From: Oscillospiraceae bacterium
GTDB taxonomy: Bacteria; Bacillota; Clostridia; Oscillospirales; Acutalibacteraceae
DNA: 64,000 nt
Reading direction: 5' to 3'
Assembly: GCA_031262985.1 (NCBI GenBank)
Contig: JAISGQ010000021.1
Location: 40,911 to 104,910, forward strand
Part shown: piece after piece, positions 1 through 8,227 of the stretch
Layout: each line of letters starts with the position of its first letter
Position numbering within the stretch: position 1 is the stretch's first letter
Program-made: the position numbers and the translations under genes
Notes under the pieces: generated by a model
Databases searched by the model: none
What the model was told of the DNA's origin: nothing
The model's input: only the letters and a program-made list of their open reading frames with translations

Positions 1-1028
1 AGGAACTTATCCACAATGTCTATGGAGGTATTGGCAAGCTCCTGCCGCGTAATTTCCTTTGAGGAGCTAAGTACGCTCTTCTTCACCGCGCTCCTTAAGT
101 CGGCAGAGGAGGAGAAGGAGTTCCACCTCTCGGCACTTTCTATCATCGCATCGGTTAAGGCAAGCACGTCGCCGAACTTCTCCGGCGTAGATATGGGGTT
201 ATACAGCGAAACATAAAGCTCCAGCAAATCGAAATACTGCTCAGTGGTGAAGCCCTTACTGCTCATGCCGTAGCTCTCAAAGGCAACCCACGGCAGTATA
301 TCGGAAATCCACCGAACCAAAGCGGTACTCTCCACCTTCGCATCTGTTGATATGTCTTTTTCGGTGACAGATAGGTCGCCTTCAAAAGTTTTATAATACA
401 ATTGGGTGAAGTAGGGGTTTGCCGCGTACAGTTTTCGGACATTCGGGTCGGTTATGTCGCTGTTTTTCACCGAACTCGCATCAATCTCCCTGCCGCACGA
501 CCACTCCATGTACCGAACGAGCATCGCCCTTGCAGTCTCGGCTGTGACCATATCGGACATACTCGGCAAATCCACGTCGTAGCCTATCTCCAGCGCAGTC
601 ATCATGCTTCGGAGTACGGCGGGGTCGCTTAGGTACTCCCCTCCCGTATATTCGGGGATAGTCACGCGTCGTCTTTGGATTACTATATCGCCTAAGGCTA
701 TCCGCTTGCCGCCCTGCACCTCAAGCCACGAGGAGAGGAGGTAGCCGCCGTCAGTTTTTCCGATAGTGTAAGCCATTGATAACTCTTGGGCTGCTCCGTT
801 GCCGCTCTTGAGGTCGTCTATTATCTGCGTGTAGTACTGCTCTATCTCCGCGTTGGTTTCGCGTTCGTTATAGATTCCGACAAGCTCGGGAATCTGATAC
901 GGAGCATCGCCTGTCAGAACGAGGCTCGGTTCTGCCATCTCACAGCCCGCAAAGCTGCCGCAAATTATGATTACCGCCAGCAGAAGCACTGCTATTCTTT
1001 TAATACTGAGTTTTATGTTAATGCCCAT
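1..1028 (-). CDS. C39-like lipoprotein, partial (runs off the left edge)
   Basis: The minus-strand reading frame starts with ATG at 1026-1028, behind an AGGTGGAGGGG ribosome site, and stays open to base 1, so the C-terminal part lies outside the window. The first residues are a hydrophobic signal segment ending in the lipobox FAGC, predicting an exported, lipid-anchored protein. By eye it matches the downstream 612-residue protein (1159-2997) over its whole visible length, with the same PYQIPELVGIY and ESYGMSSKGFT stretches, so the two are tandem paralogs. The full-length partner ends in a cysteine-peptidase-like domain; whether this copy keeps it cannot be seen. Function is unknown. Membership of a paralog pair is clear; a peptidase or binding role is inference. 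Confidence 0.85.
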   Translation of the reverse strand, partial: MGINIKLSIKRIAVLLLAVIIICGSFAGCEMAEPSLVLTGDAPYQIPELVGIYNERETNAEIEQYYTQIIDDLKSGNGAAQELSMAYTIGKTDGGYLLSSWLEVQGGKRIALGDIVIQRRRVTIPEYTGGEYLSDPAVLRSMMTALEIGYDVDLPSMSDMVTAETARAMLVRYMEWSCGREIDASSVKNSDITDPNVRKLYAANPYFTQLYYKTFEGDLSVTEKDISTDAKVESTALVRWISDILPWVAFESYGMSSKGFTTEQYFDLLELYVSLYNPISTPEKFGDVLALTDAMIESAERWNSFSSSADLRSAVKKSVLSSSKEITRQELANTSIDIVDKF

Positions 1029-1044
1029 CCCCTCCACCTGTGAT

Positions 1045-1150
1045 TATAGTTAATTAACTTAGAAAACAACAAGAAAACGCGGGCGAAAAGCTTTGATTTG
1101 TGCGGTTTTTGCCCGTGGAGGCTTGATTGTTTGGGGGTTAATTTAGTATA
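1045..1150 (+). repeat. Long inverted-repeat element, copy L1
   Basis: About 106 bp. It begins TATAGTTAATTAACTTAG and ends GTTAATTTAGTATA, so the ends are inverted repeats, and it holds an inner hairpin ACGGGCGAAAA / TTTTTGCCCGT. It sits between the two lipoprotein paralogs. Near-full copies lie at 4511, 5212, 38032, 39032 and 47870, with a shorter one at 57536. It codes for nothing obvious and resembles a MITE or REP-like element. Confidence 0.85.
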
Positions 1151-1158
1151 GTATCTGC

Positions 1159-2997
1159 CTACGCACCTTTCGGATACACCGCGACATACTGATATGTCAT
1201 TCTGTCTATCGTATAGAGGACATACTCGCTGTCGAGCCGCAGAGCCTCGCCGAAACCGCATCCGTCCTCCCGTGTCAAGGAGGAGACGCCGGGGTCGTTG
1301 ACTAAGAAAACGACTGAATCCCCCACTTTCTCGTACCCGTAGATAATCTCGCAGTGACCGTCATTCTCCGGCTTCGCCTCACTCATCTGAGTGAGGATGA
1401 TATTGCCGCTGTCCAAATCCTCAAGCATATTGTTGAGCTTTGCCTCGCGGTATTTGTATGTCACCTTGTATCGTTTGAGGCACGACGCCACCTGCTCCAT
1501 ATACCAGCCGCCCTTGAAATCCTTGACAAACAGCCCGCGTAGCTGCGCAGGTGTGACGTCTGCGTTTTGCGTGTGCCACAAAATCGCCATTGCCGACATG
1601 GTGGGCATACAGTTGACGTCGGAGTACTCGCCGGTACTGTACTGGTTGAGGTACCAGTCGTACTCCCTTGTGTTGTTCGCCGACTTGTACTGCGTGCTGT
1701 CCACCTTCGTGAAGGAGGAGAAGTAGCCCTCTAACTTATCAATCGCGACAATCATATCGGCGAATGAGATGTAATCGGAGTATTCCGACCTTCTGTTGTC
1801 GTTTTCGCCTGTGACATATTCGAACATCAGCTTTGCCATATCGTAGCAGTAGTCTGACATCTCGTAGTATCTCGGCTTGTAGAGCGGCGAAAACATACCG
1901 CCTGAGGGAAACTCCTTGACTAAGCCGAGGTAGACAGACTTCTGCGCCTTGTGGTTGGTGGTGTCGTCTATATCCGTGTACCGCTCGTCATTTGTAGTTT
2001 TGTAGAGGAACTTATCCACGATGTCTATAGAGGTGTTGGCAAGCTCCTGCCGCGTGATTGCCGTGGTGGAGTTGAGTATGCTCTCCTTCACCGCAGTCTT
2101 TACGTCGAGAGAGGCGGTGAAGGTGTTCCACTTCTCCGCGTTTTTAATCATGGTGTCGTTGAGTTTAACCCTGTCGCCGAATTTCTCCTCAGAGGAGGTT
2201 GGACTGTACAGCGAAACATACAGCTCCAGCAAATCGAAATACTGCTGCATGGTGAAGCCCTTGCTGCTCATGCCGTAGCTCTCGAAGGCAATCCACGGCA
2301 GAACCTCGGAAATCCACTGAACCAAGGCGCGGCTCTCCACCGCCGCTTTTGCCGATATTTCCGTGCCGTTTTCGTAGTATATGTTGCCGAAGTCGGAGTT
2401 CGCCGCAAGGAGCTTTCGGACATTTTGGTCGGTTATTTTGCTGTTTTTCACCGTACTCGAATCGATTACCCGTCCGCAGGACCACTCCATGTACCGAACC
2501 AGCATCTCCTTCGCCGTCTCGGCAGTGACCATGTTCGGCATACGCGAAAAATTCACGTCGTAGCCTATCTTCAGCGCGGTCATCATACCGCTCAAGAGAA
2601 CGGGGTCGCTTATATACTCCCCGCCCGAATATTCGGGAACTCGCCCGCTCCCGTTTTTGATTACTATGTCGCCTAAGGGTATCTGCTGACCGTCTGCTCC
2701 CTCGAGCCACGAGGAGAGGACGTAGCCGCCGTCCGCTTTCTCGAAGCGGTACGCCATTGCCGCCTCCTCTGTCTGCGAGTTGCCGCTCTTAAGGTCGTCT
2801 ATTATCGGCGTGCAGTATTTTTCTATCTCCGCGTTTATGTCTCTTGCCCTGTATATGCCGACAAGCTCGGGAATCTGATACGGAGCATCGCCTGTCAGAG
2901 CAATGCTCGGCTCTATCATCTCGCAGCCCGCAAAGCTGCCGAAAATTAAAATTACCGCCAGAAGAAACGCTGCCGTTCTTTTAATGTGGAGTATCAT
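1159..2997 (-). CDS. Lipoprotein with C-terminal C39-like cysteine peptidase domain
   Basis: A 612-residue exported lipoprotein. ATG at 2997 is chosen because AGGGAGG (3007-3013) lies 9 bp upstream; an in-frame ATG at 3006 directly touches that site. Residues 1-24 are a signal segment and Cys25 sits in the lipobox FAGC. The middle 400 residues match no family I recognise. The last 150 residues look like the papain-like C39 type 2 fold: Cys463 in VNCMPTMSAM, His548 in DGHCEIIYGY and Asp568 in LVNDPG form a plausible triad. Many C39-like proteins are not proven proteases, so activity is inference. The preceding gene is a paralog separated by repeat element L1. A surface role such as processing or binding peptides is possible. 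Confidence 0.8.
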   Translation of the reverse strand: MILHIKRTAAFLLAVILIFGSFAGCEMIEPSIALTGDAPYQIPELVGIYRARDINAEIEKYCTPIIDDLKSGNSQTEEAAMAYRFEKADGGYVLSSWLEGADGQQIPLGDIVIKNGSGRVPEYSGGEYISDPVLLSGMMTALKIGYDVNFSRMPNMVTAETAKEMLVRYMEWSCGRVIDSSTVKNSKITDQNVRKLLAANSDFGNIYYENGTEISAKAAVESRALVQWISEVLPWIAFESYGMSSKGFTMQQYFDLLELYVSLYSPTSSEEKFGDRVKLNDTMIKNAEKWNTFTASLDVKTAVKESILNSTTAITRQELANTSIDIVDKFLYKTTNDERYTDIDDTTNHKAQKSVYLGLVKEFPSGGMFSPLYKPRYYEMSDYCYDMAKLMFEYVTGENDNRRSEYSDYISFADMIVAIDKLEGYFSSFTKVDSTQYKSANNTREYDWYLNQYSTGEYSDVNCMPTMSAMAILWHTQNADVTPAQLRGLFVKDFKGGWYMEQVASCLKRYKVTYKYREAKLNNMLEDLDSGNIILTQMSEAKPENDGHCEIIYGYEKVGDSVVFLVNDPGVSSLTREDGCGFGEALRLDSEYVLYTIDRMTYQYVAVYPKGA

Positions 2998-3153
2998 GCC
3001 ATCCATCCTCCCTGATACTGCTGTGTACTTAATACTACTCCGCTTTTAAGTGCACAGCGGTATGATTACTCAATTCTCCGTTAATTGTAACACAGATATA
3101 CAACAATTTAAAGTGAAATTCATGCAAAGCCCCATACTTTTTTATATTTGTTA

Positions 3154-3182
3154 TTGTTTTCAGGCAATCTTTGTGTTATAGT
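3154..3182 (+). promoter_or_regulatory. Sigma-A type promoter for the DUF4190 gene
   Basis: TTGTTT (3154-3159), a 17-bp spacer and TATAGT (3177-3182), placed 65 bp before the ATG at 3247. The predicted start of transcription falls just before the 3193-3217 palindrome. Confidence 0.5.
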
Positions 3183-3192
3183 AGAATTGCCC

Positions 3193-3217
3193 GAACATAC
3201 TACAAGGTAGTATGTTC
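3193..3217 (+). promoter_or_regulatory. Perfect 11-bp inverted repeat in the leader
   Basis: GAACATACTAC, loop AAG, GTAGTATGTTC. It begins about 4 nt after the predicted transcription start and ends 29 nt before the start codon. No T-run follows, so an operator or a 5' stabilising hairpin is more likely than a terminator. Confidence 0.5.
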
Positions 3218-3246
3218 TGAAAACTAAAGCTTTGGAGGGAAAATTT

Positions 3247-3660
3247 ATGAACAACGACAACAACAACTACAATCCGTATCAGAACGCACCTATCATTCCG
3301 CCGGTTATGCCGCCTGTTGCCCCTATGGGCTATCAGCCTGCCCCGAAAAAATCAAGCGGACTTGGTATCGCTTCAATCTGCCTGTCCCTTACCGGTTGCT
3401 GCTGCTGCGGAATTACCTCGCTTATCGGACTTATCCTCGGTATTATCGGTGTCGTGAAGAACAAGAATGACGTAACCGCTATCGTAGGTATTGTTCTTTC
3501 CGCTATCACACTTCTGTATATGATTTACTCCTTTGTGGTTACGGATTGGAACATGGCTTTAAATTTCTCCGACCAGTATCTTAAAAATTACGAGAACTAC
3601 CTGAGCAGCGGCGACATAAACGACCTCATGGAAGGTTTTGAAGAATTTGCAGCATATTAA
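3247..3660 (+). CDS. Small DUF4190-type membrane protein
   Basis: 137 residues. ATG at 3247 is preferred because GGAGG lies just upstream; an in-frame TTG at 3232 would put the ribosome site inside the gene. The N-terminus is rich in Asn, Tyr and Pro (about 35 residues), then come two hydrophobic segments: residues ~40-70 with a Cys cluster (CCCC) and glycine-rich packing, and ~78-100. This is the DUF4190 architecture: a disordered proline-rich tail and a two-helix membrane hairpin. Function in this family is not established. It is the first of three such genes in a row with the same layout. Its own promoter and a palindromic leader lie upstream. Confidence 0.75.
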   Translation: MNNDNNNYNPYQNAPIIPPVMPPVAPMGYQPAPKKSSGLGIASICLSLTGCCCCGITSLIGLILGIIGVVKNKNDVTAIVGIVLSAITLLYMIYSFVVTDWNMALNFSDQYLKNYENYLSSGDINDLMEGFEEFAAY

Positions 3661-3696
3661 TAATTATCAATCATAACAGAAAGGTTTGGTAGAGTA

Positions 3697-4476
3697 ATGG
3701 ATAACAATATCAATCCCACTCCCGATATGGAGAACAGCCCCGTGCCGGAGTCCGCGCCTTCTGCGGATTTTGGTTCGTCGGAAGGAGTTTCGGCTAAAAC
3801 TCCTCTGTCTGAGCCTGTTCTCACTCCTTCGCCGGATTATGCGTCTGCGGCGACGACTTCTTTTGAACAGCAGCCCACCGTTTTGGAGGCTTCCGATACT
3901 CCTGCTGCTCCTGCCGCTCCCGAACAGACTGCGGCACAGCCTCAGCAGCCTACTGCGCAGTACAACCCCTACGCAGCACAGCCTCAGCAGCCCGCCGCGC
4001 AGTACAACCCCTACGCGGCACAGCCCCAGCAGCCCACCGCGCAGTACAACCCCTACGCGGCACAGCCTCAGCAGCCTACTGCGCAGTACAACCCCTACGC
4101 GGCACAGCCTCAGCAGCCCACCGCGCAGTACAGTCCCTACGTAGCACAGCCTCAGCAGATGGCGGGGCAGTATATCGCCTATGTCGCACAGCCTCTTCAG
4201 AAGGATTCTGCAAAAGGTGCGTGGGCGTTGGGTCTCTCTATTACGAGTATATTGACGTCGTGCTGTTTCGGCATCCCCGGACTTATCCTCTCGATAATTG
4301 CTATCATTCTCGGATTTAAGGGATACAAGGAAAGTTCCGGCAGCGGAGTGGCACTGGCAGGTATTATCATCGGATTTATTGGTTTGCTTGCATCAATTGT
4401 CATGACAATTGCCTTTATTGAGGCATTTCGTGAGGAGTACATCACGGGAAGCGCGTATTATTGGTATTCGGTATAA
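3697..4476 (+). CDS. DUF4190-type membrane protein with PQQP/QYNPY repeats
   Basis: 259 residues. Residues ~1-80 are Pro/Ser/Ala-rich; residues ~79-162 are six copies of a 14-residue repeat (AAQPQQPTAQYNPY and variants); residues ~175-250 hold two glycine-rich hydrophobic helices like those of the neighbouring DUF4190 proteins. The repeat tail should be disordered and Tyr/Gln-rich, the type of sequence that mediates weak multivalent contacts; this role is inference. A leader resembling acagaaaggtttggt precedes the ATG and is shared with the gene at 4641, which argues for duplication. It follows the first DUF4190 gene by 36 bp and may be cotranscribed with it. Confidence 0.75.
   Translation: MDNNINPTPDMENSPVPESAPSADFGSSEGVSAKTPLSEPVLTPSPDYASAATTSFEQQPTVLEASDTPAAPAAPEQTAAQPQQPTAQYNPYAAQPQQPAAQYNPYAAQPQQPTAQYNPYAAQPQQPTAQYNPYAAQPQQPTAQYSPYVAQPQQMAGQYIAYVAQPLQKDSAKGAWALGLSITSILTSCCFGIPGLILSIIAIILGFKGYKESSGSGVALAGIIIGFIGLLASIVMTIAFIEAFREEYITGSAYYWYSV
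3931..4182 (+). repeat. Six tandem 42-bp coding repeats
   Basis: Units start at 3931, 3973, 4015, 4057, 4099 and 4141, each coding for one 14-residue block. Units 1-5 are nearly identical at the DNA level; the sixth has drifted (MAGQYIAY). Such repeats expand and contract easily, so length may differ between strains. Confidence 0.9.
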
Positions 4477-4510
4477 TCGGTTTTTGTGAAGGCGAATGGC
4501 TTCGGAAGAT

Positions 4511-4618
4511 TATAGTTAATTAGCTTAGAAAACAACAAGAAAACACGGGCGAAAAACTTTGATTTGTGTGGTTTTTTGCCCGTGGAGGCTTGATTGTTTT
4601 CTTAGTTAATTTAGCATA
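4511..4618 (+). repeat. Long inverted-repeat element, copy L2
   Basis: Starts TATAGTTAATTAGCTTAG and ends GTTAATTTAGCATA, with the inner hairpin ACGGGCGAAAA / TTTTTTGCCCGT. It ends 22 bp before the ATG at 4641, and the gene's short leader follows directly. Confidence 0.85.
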
Positions 4619-4640
4619 CAGAAAGGCTTTGGTGAAGCAA

Positions 4641-5084
4641 ATGGACAACAACATCAATCCTATCGAGGAAAATCCAAATCCATTGCAAGAGAACGCAGAG
4701 GAGGCGGCGCAGGATACACCTCCTGCGGCGGGAGTTGGTTATTACGCACAACCTCTGCCGCTCGCGCCTGTAATGCCGCAGAATACTTATGCGGTGCAAG
4801 CCGCCGCGAAACAGAAATCCCCAAAGGCAACGTGGTCGCTCGTCTGCGGTATTGCGGGCTTGCTCTCCTGTTGGTGCTTGTATGGTATTCCGGGTATGAT
4901 TCTGTCGATAACCTCGATGGTTCTCGGCGGTAAAGCGTATAAGGAAAACCGACACAGTCCTACCGCAATGGCGGGTATGATTGTCGGATTCCTCGGCATG
5001 GCACTGTCCGCTGTCATTATGTTTGCTCTGATAGGACTTCTCCTGTCCGCGCTGGGCATAGAGTATAGGTCATACACCTCTTAA
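4641..5084 (+). CDS. Third DUF4190-type membrane protein
   Basis: 147 residues from ATG at 4641 (MDNNINPI, matching the MDNNINPT start of the gene at 3697). The first ~60 residues are disordered and rich in Asn, Glu, Ala and Pro; two hydrophobic segments follow (~72-100 and ~110-140) with the family's glycine-rich GIPGMILSI core. It looks like a duplicate of the previous gene without the repeat block. Longer in-frame starts would read through element L2 and are rejected. A strong terminator follows 5 bp after the stop. Function unknown. Confidence 0.75.
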   Translation: MDNNINPIEENPNPLQENAEEAAQDTPPAAGVGYYAQPLPLAPVMPQNTYAVQAAAKQKSPKATWSLVCGIAGLLSCWCLYGIPGMILSITSMVLGGKAYKENRHSPTAMAGMIVGFLGMALSAVIMFALIGLLLSALGIEYRSYTS

Positions 5085-5089
5085 CAACA

Positions 5090-5118
5090 ACAGAACACCT
5101 CCGTCGGAGGTGTTCTGT
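5090..5118 (+). terminator. Hairpin terminator after the DUF4190 genes
   Basis: ACAGAACACCTCC, loop GTC, GGAGGTGTTCTGT: 13 perfect pairs, then a weak T-rich stretch (TCAATTT). Confidence 0.75.
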
Positions 5119-5211
5119 TCAATTTATAGTTAGTTAACCGAAATTCATCATTCATCATTAGCGTAAGCGAATATCATTTATCATTCTTCATTTGAGTTAA
5201 AACCTCGCTTT

Positions 5212-5317
5212 TATAGTTAATTAACTTAGAAAACAACAAGAAAACACGGGCAAAAAGCCCTGATTTGTGCGGTTTTTGCCCATGGAGGCTTGATTGTTAG
5301 GGAGTTAATTTAGTATA
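5212..5317 (+). repeat. Long inverted-repeat element, copy L3
   Basis: 106 bp, TATAGTTAATTAACTTAG to GTTAATTTAGTATA, inner hairpin GGGCAAAAAGC / GGTTTTTGCCC. In other copies the inner stem is GGGCGAAAA/TTTTCGCCC; here the left-arm G has changed to A and the right-arm C to T, keeping the pair. Confidence 0.85.
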
Positions 5318-5338
5318 TCACCTGCAGAGAAGAAAATT

Positions 5339-5374
<36 letters not shown>

Positions 5375-5380
5375 CGTACT

Positions 5381-5429
5381 CAAACGAACACCACCGTCGG
5401 ACTTTCAGTCCGACGGTGGTGTTCGTTTG
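5381..5429. terminator. Bidirectional terminator with 23-bp stem
   Basis: CAAACGAACACCACCGTCGG... folds back with a TTC loop at 5404-5406 and 23 perfect pairs. It lies between the rightward DUF4190 genes and the stop of the leftward gene at 5460, so it can serve both. Confidence 0.8.
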
Positions 5430-5459
5430 TCTTATGTTTTGTTGCCGCTGTCGCTACTG

Positions 5460-8123
5460 CTATGCCGCGTCCGACTCTCTGATAGCCGCCACATAGTAAC
5501 TGCCGTCATCCCTAACGCGAAGGACATATTCAAGCTCCTTGAAGAACTCCGTTTGACCGTTGTCGCCGTCCTCATCCTCCGCGTCGCTGAGGTAGCCGAC
5601 GTAGAGCGTGATGGTGTCGCCGCTCTTGAGTATTCTCGTTATGCGCGGCTCAAGTCCGTCCATGCCCGTTACTGTGACATGGAAACTGTCGTCTATCTCG
5701 CTGTAGTAATAGAGCATATTGTCCTCTATGGAGTAGAGGGCATCCGTGTTAATCTCAAACTCCTCGCCGAACAGCTTCTGCCCTGCGGCGACGACATCGG
5801 CACTGGGGATAATAATCCTGTTTACGCCCTCTGTCTCCTCCGTCTGGTAGGTCACGTCGTCCTCTGAGTCGGAGTTGCCGTCCATGAGCGACACGATAGC
5901 ACTCTCCACGATTTTGGGCTGCTCCGCCGCTGAAAGTGTCTCAAAAGGAGCGGGGTCGGTCAAAACGATAGGGCGTATCATCTCCTCGTACTCAAGGTAC
6001 TTGGAGTTGGTGCTGTCTGACGGAAGCCTTGAAATAAGCGCGTTGACTATCATGGCGAATCCTATAACGGCAAAAACCATCGTAACCGCGCCGATTATAG
6101 TGGACACCCTGCGCCTCTGCTGTCTGTCTTTAATAATCATTTCGTCTCCTTCTTCCAGCCACTGCTCAAAAAAGTCATCGTCGTCAAAGTCGGGTGAATG
6201 ACCGCCGGCTGCGGGAATATTGAACACGGCAGTAGCTTTCTCAGAGCGTCTCTTCCTTATGAAAAGCGTGCTGTCCTGCTGAGCCTCGATTCCGTACGCG
6301 CCAAAATCGGCGACATCTCCGCTCATTCGTGTCTCAAAATTCTTGCGTTTGCCGACTATGGCAAGGCTTTCTTCCTCTTGATTTTGGTAGTCCTCGTAAT
6401 CTTCGTCCGCGGCGGGTTTGGGGGGAGGGGCTTCGTATCTGCGAACATCCTCCTCAAAAATCGGCTCATCTTCATAGTCCGCTTCTTCCTCCGCGCCGTC
6501 ATCCAAATATTCTTCCTCCTCGCTGTCCGACACGGGAGGAGGAATAAATTTGTACTCCCTTATCATCTCCGACAGCGGAGCTTCGATAGGCGAATCGGTT
6601 TGATTGTCCTTTGCTTGCTCCTCCCCGGAGAATTCGTCTGAGGGTTCATCCGATTGCTCGTCCTCAGTGGGTGCTTCCTCTGCGGGAACTTCATCCGCAG
6701 GCGATTCCTCCGCAGGTTCTTCCTCTGTGGTAGATTCCTCCGCGGGAGATTCCTCCGCTGGTGTTTCCTCTGCTGGAACTTCCTCCGTAGGTGCTTCATC
6801 CGTGAGAGATTCCTCTGTGGGAACTTCATCCGCAGGAGTATCTTCCGCAAGCACTTCCTGCGTCTCCTGCACTTCCTGCGCCTCCTGCGCCTCCTGTGCT
6901 TCCTGCACATACGAAACCTCGGGGAGTTCGGGTGTGTCGGAAACCTCCGATACCTCGGAAACCTCGGGAATATCAAGCTTCTTTGCAGGTTTAGGAGGCG
7001 TCCACCTCATATTTGGCTTGAAGGTGGGCAGGTCACCTATGTCCTCCTCGGTGTCGGGAGGAGCAGCCGCAGAAGTATCCGCTAACGTATCCGCTGAAAC
7101 GACTACAGGGATAACTGGCGGAGTATCCTCCGGAATGACTATAGGAACTACTACAGGAACAACTGCCGGAGTATCTGCCGCAGGGTCTGCCGGAACAACA
7201 GCGGGAGCAGTACCTGCCGCGCCGCCGTCTGCGGGCTTTACCGCAAGCGGAATCCACGCCGCCGTAGTGTTCCCCTTAGAATCGAGGACAGAGGCGTACA
7301 CCATGGGAGTGCCGTCCTCCGACAGGCGAATGAGCGGTTCTGCCGCCGTAGCCGCCTGCGCCTTAGCCGATTGCTCCTCTTCCTTCTTCTTTGCCGTCGC
7401 TGTCATCATATTTTCGAGGAGAACGGAGGTCGCCGCCTCCGCCGCCGCCGACTTCATGATGTTTTTGAGGTGTTCCTCCGTGTTGCTGTCGGGCTTGTTG
7501 ATTATGGTTTTAAGTATCTCCTCGTAGTTCTGAGGGTGAGTTCCCGTGCGAACTGTCTGACGCGCCGTCTGCTTCTTCTTTTTCTTCTTGCGTCCCTCGC
7601 TCTTCGGAGCTGTAGACTGCTGTTCCTCCCTCGCTCCATCCTTCGCCGCCGTAGGCAAGGAGGATTCCTGCTCCGCTTTCGGCTGGGGAGCTTCTGCCGT
7701 CCTCTGCGGCTTCTGCTTATCCTGTGCCGCCTTGTCCGCAGCAGGTACTGCCGCCGTCACGCCGCTGTCCTTTGGAGAAGGAGAAGGAGGAGGTGGTGGT
7801 GTCTGTACTGCTTTCTTCTGCAAATCCTTCACGCTGTCCTTCCTAAGGACGCCGCCCGACTGACTCCTCACAGGTTCGGGAGGAAGATAGCCCGTGTAGG
7901 GATTGGGTCTGTTCTGATATTTTTCGCTGTAGCGCGGCGACTGCGTGCCGCTGCTCGCGGCAGGACGCGGTTGTCCTGTTCCTGTATGTGCGTTTTTGTT
8001 CCCCTGTCCGCCCTTCTTTTTCGGAGGGCTGTTAAATCCATGTGAAGGATTTCCCCCTGCTCCGCCGCTTCGGGATGCAGATGAGCCGTTATTTTGTTTT
8101 GGTGCCTCCGGCTTATCCGGCAT
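5460..8123 (-). CDS. Large acidic, repeat-rich single-pass membrane protein
   Basis: 887 residues from ATG at 8123, with AAAGGAG 8 bp upstream. The first ~640 residues are low complexity: a basic Gly/Pro/Lys-rich start, a KKKKKK patch near 180, Val/Ile/Pro-rich repeats, then a long acidic tract of EEVPAEE/EESPAEE units and EAQEAQEAQ. One transmembrane helix lies at about 675-700 (STIIGAVTMVFAVIGFAMIV), preceded by KDRQQRRR. The last ~187 residues form a compact outside domain without a recognised motif. Positive-inside orientation puts the disordered part in the cytoplasm. No family is recognised. It has its own terminator, and proA lies 104 bp upstream of its start. A scaffold role is possible but unsupported. 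Confidence 0.75.
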   Translation of the reverse strand: MPDKPEAPKQNNGSSASRSGGAGGNPSHGFNSPPKKKGGQGNKNAHTGTGQPRPAASSGTQSPRYSEKYQNRPNPYTGYLPPEPVRSQSGGVLRKDSVKDLQKKAVQTPPPPPSPSPKDSGVTAAVPAADKAAQDKQKPQRTAEAPQPKAEQESSLPTAAKDGAREEQQSTAPKSEGRKKKKKKQTARQTVRTGTHPQNYEEILKTIINKPDSNTEEHLKNIMKSAAAEAATSVLLENMMTATAKKKEEEQSAKAQAATAAEPLIRLSEDGTPMVYASVLDSKGNTTAAWIPLAVKPADGGAAGTAPAVVPADPAADTPAVVPVVVPIVIPEDTPPVIPVVVSADTLADTSAAAPPDTEEDIGDLPTFKPNMRWTPPKPAKKLDIPEVSEVSEVSDTPELPEVSYVQEAQEAQEAQEVQETQEVLAEDTPADEVPTEESLTDEAPTEEVPAEETPAEESPAEESTTEEEPAEESPADEVPAEEAPTEDEQSDEPSDEFSGEEQAKDNQTDSPIEAPLSEMIREYKFIPPPVSDSEEEEYLDDGAEEEADYEDEPIFEEDVRRYEAPPPKPAADEDYEDYQNQEEESLAIVGKRKNFETRMSGDVADFGAYGIEAQQDSTLFIRKRRSEKATAVFNIPAAGGHSPDFDDDDFFEQWLEEGDEMIIKDRQQRRRVSTIIGAVTMVFAVIGFAMIVNALISRLPSDSTNSKYLEYEEMIRPIVLTDPAPFETLSAAEQPKIVESAIVSLMDGNSDSEDDVTYQTEETEGVNRIIIPSADVVAAGQKLFGEEFEINTDALYSIEDNMLYYYSEIDDSFHVTVTGMDGLEPRITRILKSGDTITLYVGYLSDAEDEDGDNGQTEFFKELEYVLRVRDDGSYYVAAIRESDAA

Positions 8124-8227
8124 ATGTCTCACTCCTTTCTGAAACACTCAATTATATCAATATCGCTCCCGACATGAACCGTCTGTACGCACTCGCCGTG
8201 AGCCGCTCCTCATATACTACTTTACTG

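Noticed and set aside
7..15. Perfect DnaA box TTATCCACA
   Set aside because: It lies inside the coding sequence of the first lipoprotein (Val-Asp-Lys codons) and a near copy occurs in the paralog at the same codons; no cluster of boxes around it.
6604..7527. Plus-strand 307-codon Ser-rich frame
   Set aside because: It is the antisense of the acidic GAA/GAG-rich repeats of the large membrane protein; no ribosome site, and its composition follows from the repeats.
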